Assembly: GCA_030248135.1 (NCBI GenBank)
Contig: JASANC010002121.1
Coordinates: forward strand, 1 to 64,000
Length of the DNA: 64,000 bases
Direction: 5' to 3'
Source: Theristus sp. LFF4_11
Lineage: Eukaryota; Nematoda; Chromadorea; Monhysterida; Xyalidae
The notes below the pieces were generated by a model that was not told where the DNA came from, did no database searches, and saw only the letters and a program-made list of their open reading frames with translations. Positions 58,668-64,000 of this stretch are shown one piece after another (position 1 is the first letter of the stretch; the number at the start of each line of letters is the position of its first letter). Made by a program: the position numbers and the translations under genes.

Positions 58668-59930
58668 ATCTCTATCAGAGAGGTTTTTTCGGCTCAGCCA
58701 TTTTCTGTCCAAAAAATTTTCTCAGCCAGCATCTGAAAATTTTTGTGTTCGAAGACATAAAGTCAATTTTTGACCAAAATTGGCCATTTTTGTCCGAATT
58801 TCTTAAAAATTTCGCTAATTTTAGGTAAAATCGGGTCGATCCCGATTTTTGGCGAATCCGAGGGGGGGGGGTCCGCCCAAATTTGGGGGGGGGGGGGGTC
58901 GTCCCGGGTGGGGGGGGGGTAGAATGGGTTGGGGGGCCTCCCCAGTGAGACCGAAAATTCTAGGGGGGGGGTCCGAGCGAGACCGAAAATTCGAGGGGGG
59001 GGGGGGGTCGGACCAAAATTTTTTCTTGACGATGACATTGTCTGGGCAAAAAATGGCTAGTAGGGGTCGATTTGGTTGGGGGGGGGGGGGTGGGGTCCCG
59101 AGCGAGACCGAAAATTCTAGGGGGGGGGGGCGGGGGTCGGACCAAAAGTTGTTGAATAAAAGTGCTAGAAACCACAGCATCCAGTCAAGGCCTCTCTCTA
59201 GTCTCTAGTCATACATTTTGCTTTGATTTTCGTTCGGGTCGGGACATCTGAAAGCTACACGAACGAGACACGCTGCACGGGTGAGACTTGATATTGAAGT
59301 ACAGTATTGAAAACATTGACGTACAAAGTGGTAAATGTATAACAAAGTGGTACGTATACAAAAAACATACAATATATATTGAGATACAAACATGCATATA
59401 CCATAGATACCTACATATGAGAGAAATATAGAGATATACAAGAGAAAATGTCTCCATCGAAAGTCAAAATCAAAGGGGGGGGTGGTCAGACGGTCAGGAT
59501 TTGGTGGTGGGGGGGGGGGGGTTTGGAAGGTCGAAATATGGGAGGGGGGGTCTGGCCTGGCCCCCCAAATTCGAGAGGGGGGTATTTTGACCAAAATTTG
59601 GGGGGGGTTTGCCCGGGTGGGGGGTGTCGACTTGGTTGGGGTTGGGGGGGCACCCCCCAACCCCCCCCCATCTTGACCCCTGGGTAAAATACACGTTTAT
59701 ACTTGATTTTTAGCATATTTTATGCATTATTTGACTGTTTTTATGGCTTTTTTGCGTTTTAGCTATCTATCTATTTAATTTCAAAATTTTGACCGCCCCC
59801 CCCCCCAAAGTCACATGCCCGCCCCCCCCGCGCCCCCCCCCCCCAAAAATTTTCCAGCTGTCTATCTATCTGGAAAATTTGCTCCAACTATCTATATCGC
59901 CCCCCCCCCAACGTCTCTGCTCTGGAACAA
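58668..59930. repeat. Families B and C nest with a unique insert
   Basis: Family C composites (58,670-59,160 and 59,690-59,930) flank about 220 bp of other sequence (59,190-59,405) not present in the core copies. Non-coding. Confidence 0.6.
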
Positions 59931-60816
59931 CTATGGCAGCGATTGTTTTTCTTTTCGGCCCTTTGGGGTTTCGGTTGCACAGCATGGACCCGTTCTCTTT
60001 TTCTCTTTTCATTCTTTGTTTCGTTGTCGCATCTGCGAGAATTTTGGTGTTGTGGAAAACAAAGTGTGAGAACACGTTTTTTTCTTCTGAAGTCTAAATG
60101 CTTCCATTTTTTAAAACTTTAGTGACATCACTAAACTTTTTTAACATTATTTACCTACCCCAAATTGTAATTGGGCTTTCATCTTTCTCAAAAGGCGTCG
60201 TGTGCAAAATGAAAATGTCCTGCTCAATTTCTTGTGTCACTTCAAGCACAGTCTTTGGATGTTTATTTGTTTTCGTTACAGTGTCAAGTTGTGCTGTCGA
60301 TTTAGCATGCTTTTTCTTTCCAATGGATGTTTTCAGTTCTCATTATCTATTATTTTATTTCTCGTTTTATTTCGGCAAGCATGATTTCTTTTGATGCTGT
60401 TGTATTTGTTTTCCATTGTATGCGTTCGTCTCTTGTCCATCTTGTCGTTTGTGTTTACCATTTTGACACGATCGTGTACACACGTTCGCACACTTTAATG
60501 GAATGCATCTAATATTTGACAGCTTATTTACATTGCATTTGCAGCTTCAACATTCACTCTATTTGAACAGCAAACGGACGCACACGAATGTAAATCAACA
60601 AAATACGAGCGGAAAATTTACAGACCATTCAACTGATGAAGAATGCAATCGAACAATCTGGCCGTCGTAAAAAAATTGTGAACATTTCCCGTTTGCAGTG
60701 TTCCACTCATTTTCTCACAAATTTCTTCACTTGTCAGTAAAAAGGCAAACGTGGCTTCCTGTGGACACACAGAAATAGCTCCTCTTATTGCAAGCGTCAG
60801 CAGAGCGTAAAAAAAC
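59931..60816. other. Intergenic stretch
   Basis: Short hydrophobic frames occur on the plus strand (for example 60,098-60,394), but T-rich DNA makes such frames by chance. No gene is supported. Confidence 0.45.
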
Positions 60817-61621
60817 AACACAAGTAGGGTTGGCAAAATACCGTTTTTTTCAAATCGTGGTAAAAAAACCTGTATTTTTACCGGTAAAATTACGGTAATT
60901 TTACCGGAAAAAAACGAAAGCCAAAAAGTTGTAAAAACCCACATATTTTTCGCAGCAGACTTTAATTGAACCAGCATTTGTGAAAACAACTTTCAGAATG
61001 CTTTGTTCAAAATATCGTGCACCAACAAAGAAAATAAATTATGTTTGGGCTGGAAAACCCAAAAGGTCAGCACTAAATTGAACATTATCTTTTGCTCAAT
61101 CGTTTACCTATATTCCACCAATTACACAGGAAAAAAAACCACAGCGTTTTCACGGGACAGTCTTTGGTCACAATAGACGAACACAATTTGCTGCAATAAC
61201 GCGATTAAACCGAATTTAGAGTCAGTTCAGATCAAAAAGAAAACAAATCAGTAATTCTGTAAGAAAGACAATTTTGAGCGACATTTGGAATTTTTGAAAT
61301 TTTCAGCTCAGCTCGGCAGCTCCAGCCGATTCTTGCACCTCGCTTAACAGTTCTTTCAAAACATCAGTGTCAATTTCGTCATCATATTTTTTTGGTCACA
61401 GATTTTCTCATTTTCTCATCAAAAATGATATAAAAACTCAGGGTCCGAAATTGAAAAAAAACCGGAAAAATACGAAAAAAACCGGAAAAATACAGAAACG
61501 GTCTTTTTCCCGTTTTTTTCAAGGCACCAATTTTTGCCCTGGTAAAAAAACGCGTATAAATACGTGTTTTTTTACCGGTAAAAAAAACCGGTATTTTTAC
61601 CATGCCAACCCTAAACACAAG
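60817..61621. mobile_element. hAT-type MITE with ACCGGTAAAA ends
   Basis: The element (60,825-61,613, 789 bp) starts TAGGGTTGGCAAAATACC and ends GGTATTTTTACCATGCCAACCCTA-type, flanked by the 8-bp AACACAAG on both sides (60,817-60,824 and 61,614-61,621). Subterminal ACCGGTAAAA repeats are present. No transposase frame. Confidence 0.92.
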
Positions 61622-64000
61622 CAATGATTATGTTCCAGTGCGATGTTTTTCGATTCATTTCGTGCGTTCTCACCTCCTGGCGCATGCCATTGCCATTGAG
61701 CCTTCTTTCGACGGCACAATGTTTGTTGTTTTCATTTTGCAGAGGATTCAGAATGTGCCCATGAAAGCCCAACATTCCGTTTCCGCTTTTTTGTGAAACA
61801 ACGCCAAGTAAAAATCGCAGTCGAGACGCATTCAGTCGATTGAGCGCCTGCAGGCGTCTTCGCTTGAAGTTTGTTGCAATGTTTCCATTGCTGCTGTGTT
61901 ATTTTCAATTGCACTGAAGAATTCATCGGGTAGTTTTTTTTATTTGTTTGTTTAGGTCTCCGAATTTCATGCTGTTCACACAGTTTTATCGGAGTTTCCT
62001 GCTTTTTCGCGAAATACAATGGATGGATGGTTCTGAGCTTCAATTAAAGAATTTCTCGTTACAACGTTGACATTTTTTAAAGTTATAATTCAAATATCAA
62101 ACTAATTATCCTAATTATTGAATTTTATCAATACCGTCTGTTCAAAATCAGTCACTTATTTTTTCACTCTGCTGATAATTGCTTTCTTATCGTTATCGTG
62201 AAATTTTGAGTTTTTTTAATGTTACCAGCCCGGTGGTGGCGATATGGCCACAGTGTGATTAACATTACCGACGGCATGGCACAACCAAATCGCTGAAGCA
62301 TGCTGTTCTGTGTGCTGCCGTGAACGCTCATGCAATCTGACAGTTATGCACATTATACTTTCACAGACATGCATATCACTGATGTCATTCTTGTTGGCCG
62401 CAGCAGTTCCTCCGCTGTGTTTAGTTTGCAGTTTCCAATGACTATGAGAGCCGGAAAATGGCTGGCTCTGCTGCGTTTTGCAGCCGTCGCCCGTGACACA
62501 ACCAGCAACAACATTGCTCTTTGGGCCCTGTGTCTGTGCACATTCGCTTCTGAAATGCACATGCATATCAGATTTTGATTTGGCGCTATAAACATCGTTG
62601 AAACGTCATGAAATCGCAAGCGTTTTAAATGTATTTTAGGTGCAATTTCATCCTGAAATCGAACATATGAATAATACAAGTCTGAAAACAAAATCAAAAA
62701 CCAGAACGTCGATATTGACATTTGTACTCGTGTTTTTTCACACGTCGGATAAAAAGGAATGGATATATATTTTTGAAACAAAATATTTTCAAGGAACAAA
62801 CCGAAAAGGAAGAAAATGCCATTGTGAAACGTAATGCTATTCAACACCATCATCTTGTCTTGACAGAGCAGAGCAGCCAAGTTCTCGGTTGAGTTTGGCA
62901 AAAAACGATTATGCGTCTGAACGCGCATAACCTATCCATTGCGCATGCCTATCATTCATGCAGTGAACACGGTTTGCGCGTTTTCTTAGTTTGGAACTTA
63001 TCGAATGTTCATGCTCGTGCGTTGCCACTTTGATGCGGCTTGTTTGCCTGTGGTCGCACACAGATGCCGATCTCGCTAGTGCCATGCAGCTAACATGCGC
63101 ACTGGAGAGCATCACAAACGACACGCGGCTGTCTGTCGTGTCTTTTTTCTTGGCTCGCCGCTTCTTTTGCGCGCGCGTTGTTGCCGCAAAAGGCACAGAT
63201 GCATCCGTCAGAGGCATGTTTGTGTCATGCGTCTGTCATTAGCACAGCACTGTACATGCGCGTTTGTGTGCGCCTCATGCGTTTCTCTGTGCCGCACAAC
63301 ACACAGCAACAAAACTCACTGTATCACTGTGTGCTCTACCTCTCGTCTCGTCTCTGCTTCACGGCGCCATACAAAGCGTTTGCCTGCAGGCCTATGAGAA
63401 AAATAATATATGTGTGCATATGTGTGTGTGTGTGTGTGTGCTAGTGCGACAGAAGCTGCTACACACGTACGACACACAACACTGAAAGCTCACATGTACA
63501 AGCCACAGCATACTTGAAAACTTTCGCCAATAAGCCTCAGTAGCGCTAGCTCGTGGCACAGCATCTGGGCGACCACACAGAGTCGCATTTGGTTCCAATT
63601 TTTGCTTTTTTTCAGTGGCCAAAGTGTTGACGGCGCGATAATAGTGGTGGCTGGTGCGTGTTGCACTGCGGCACGCACGCGTCCTGCGTATCAGCTGCAC
63701 GTGTTCGCACGCAGTTTGCGCCTGCTCGCATTGGTTTGCAGGTGCTTACTTGGGCGTGTTCTACGCTGGTTGCCCCCATTTTTTTGCAAGTGCCAAAGAT
63801 ATTACATTTGTGTATGATAGCTGATCATCGTTTCATAGTGTTGAAAAAATTGTTTTATTGTATGCAGAATGTCTGAGAATAGAATTTGCAAATCGAAGAC
63901 TTCGCCCCGAGCTAAAATGCCCGCGCGTTTTCTGTCGTTTGTACGGAAAAGTTTATAGCTGGCAACCACAACCAAAATGTAATAAAGACAATATCCTGGC
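61622..64000. other. Right end, no gene supported
   Basis: Mixed sequence with a (TG)n microsatellite at about 63,423-63,441. Several overlapping short frames near 62,350-62,930 and 63,000-63,800 show no family features or consistent exon chain. Confidence 0.45.

Noticed and set aside
59931..60816. Hydrophobic small proteins on the plus strand
   Set aside because: T-rich DNA produces Phe/Leu-rich frames by chance. No homologous pattern or exon chain is visible.

Overview
The window is eukaryotic. Coding exons are split by short GT-AG introns (about 45-150 bp), there is no operon layout, and most of the DNA is repeats and non-autonomous DNA transposons. A 3.3-kb perfect array of the hexamer GCCTAA (reverse complement TTAGGC, the nematode telomere unit) and an NRF-6-type acyltransferase make a nematode the best guess. 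The gamma-tubulin-complex gene looks GCP5/6-like rather than GCP2/3-like, which would favour a lineage outside the Caenorhabditis group; this is inference, since no marker gene or rRNA is present.

Layout. 1-32,945 is one enormous imperfect inverted repeat centred near 16.2 kb. Each arm carries, from the outside in: a short tandem repeat, a foldback MITE, an acyltransferase-3 gene, a gamma-tubulin-complex gene, a foldback element with tandem GGTACCGGATCGACC ends, and a 6-kb nest of G-run/C-run transposons. Genes of the left arm lie on the minus strand and those of the right arm on the plus strand, so transcription points outward. The right arm is mostly open. The left arm carries extra frame-breaking indels, but at least one exon is better preserved on the left. 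The left arm runs to the first base of the window.

33-38 kb holds a 12-exon coiled-coil gene on the minus strand with a tRNA-derived SINE in one intron, flanked by MITEs with TGACGTCA-containing ends. 38.9-40.9 kb is a 2-kb foldback element with an 8-bp target duplication. 43.1-45.3 kb holds two tandem arrays (about 171 and 149 bp). 45.4-47.3 kb has a long inverted-repeat element and a mariner-type MITE. 47,701-51,035 is the telomere-type hexamer array. 52.1-53.2 kb is a small multi-span membrane protein gene. 54-59.9 kb is a second nest of the same G-rich elements, including clean insertions with target duplications and a second tRNA-derived SINE. 60.8-61.6 kb is an hAT-type MITE. The final 2.4 kb shows no gene I can support.

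No complete transposase gene was seen, so every DNA transposon here would depend on enzymes encoded elsewhere. The window reads as a repeat-dense region, possibly subtelomeric, with four protein genes (two of them duplicated by the palindrome). The most important open question is whether the 33-kb palindrome is genomic or a fold-back assembly artefact at a contig end.
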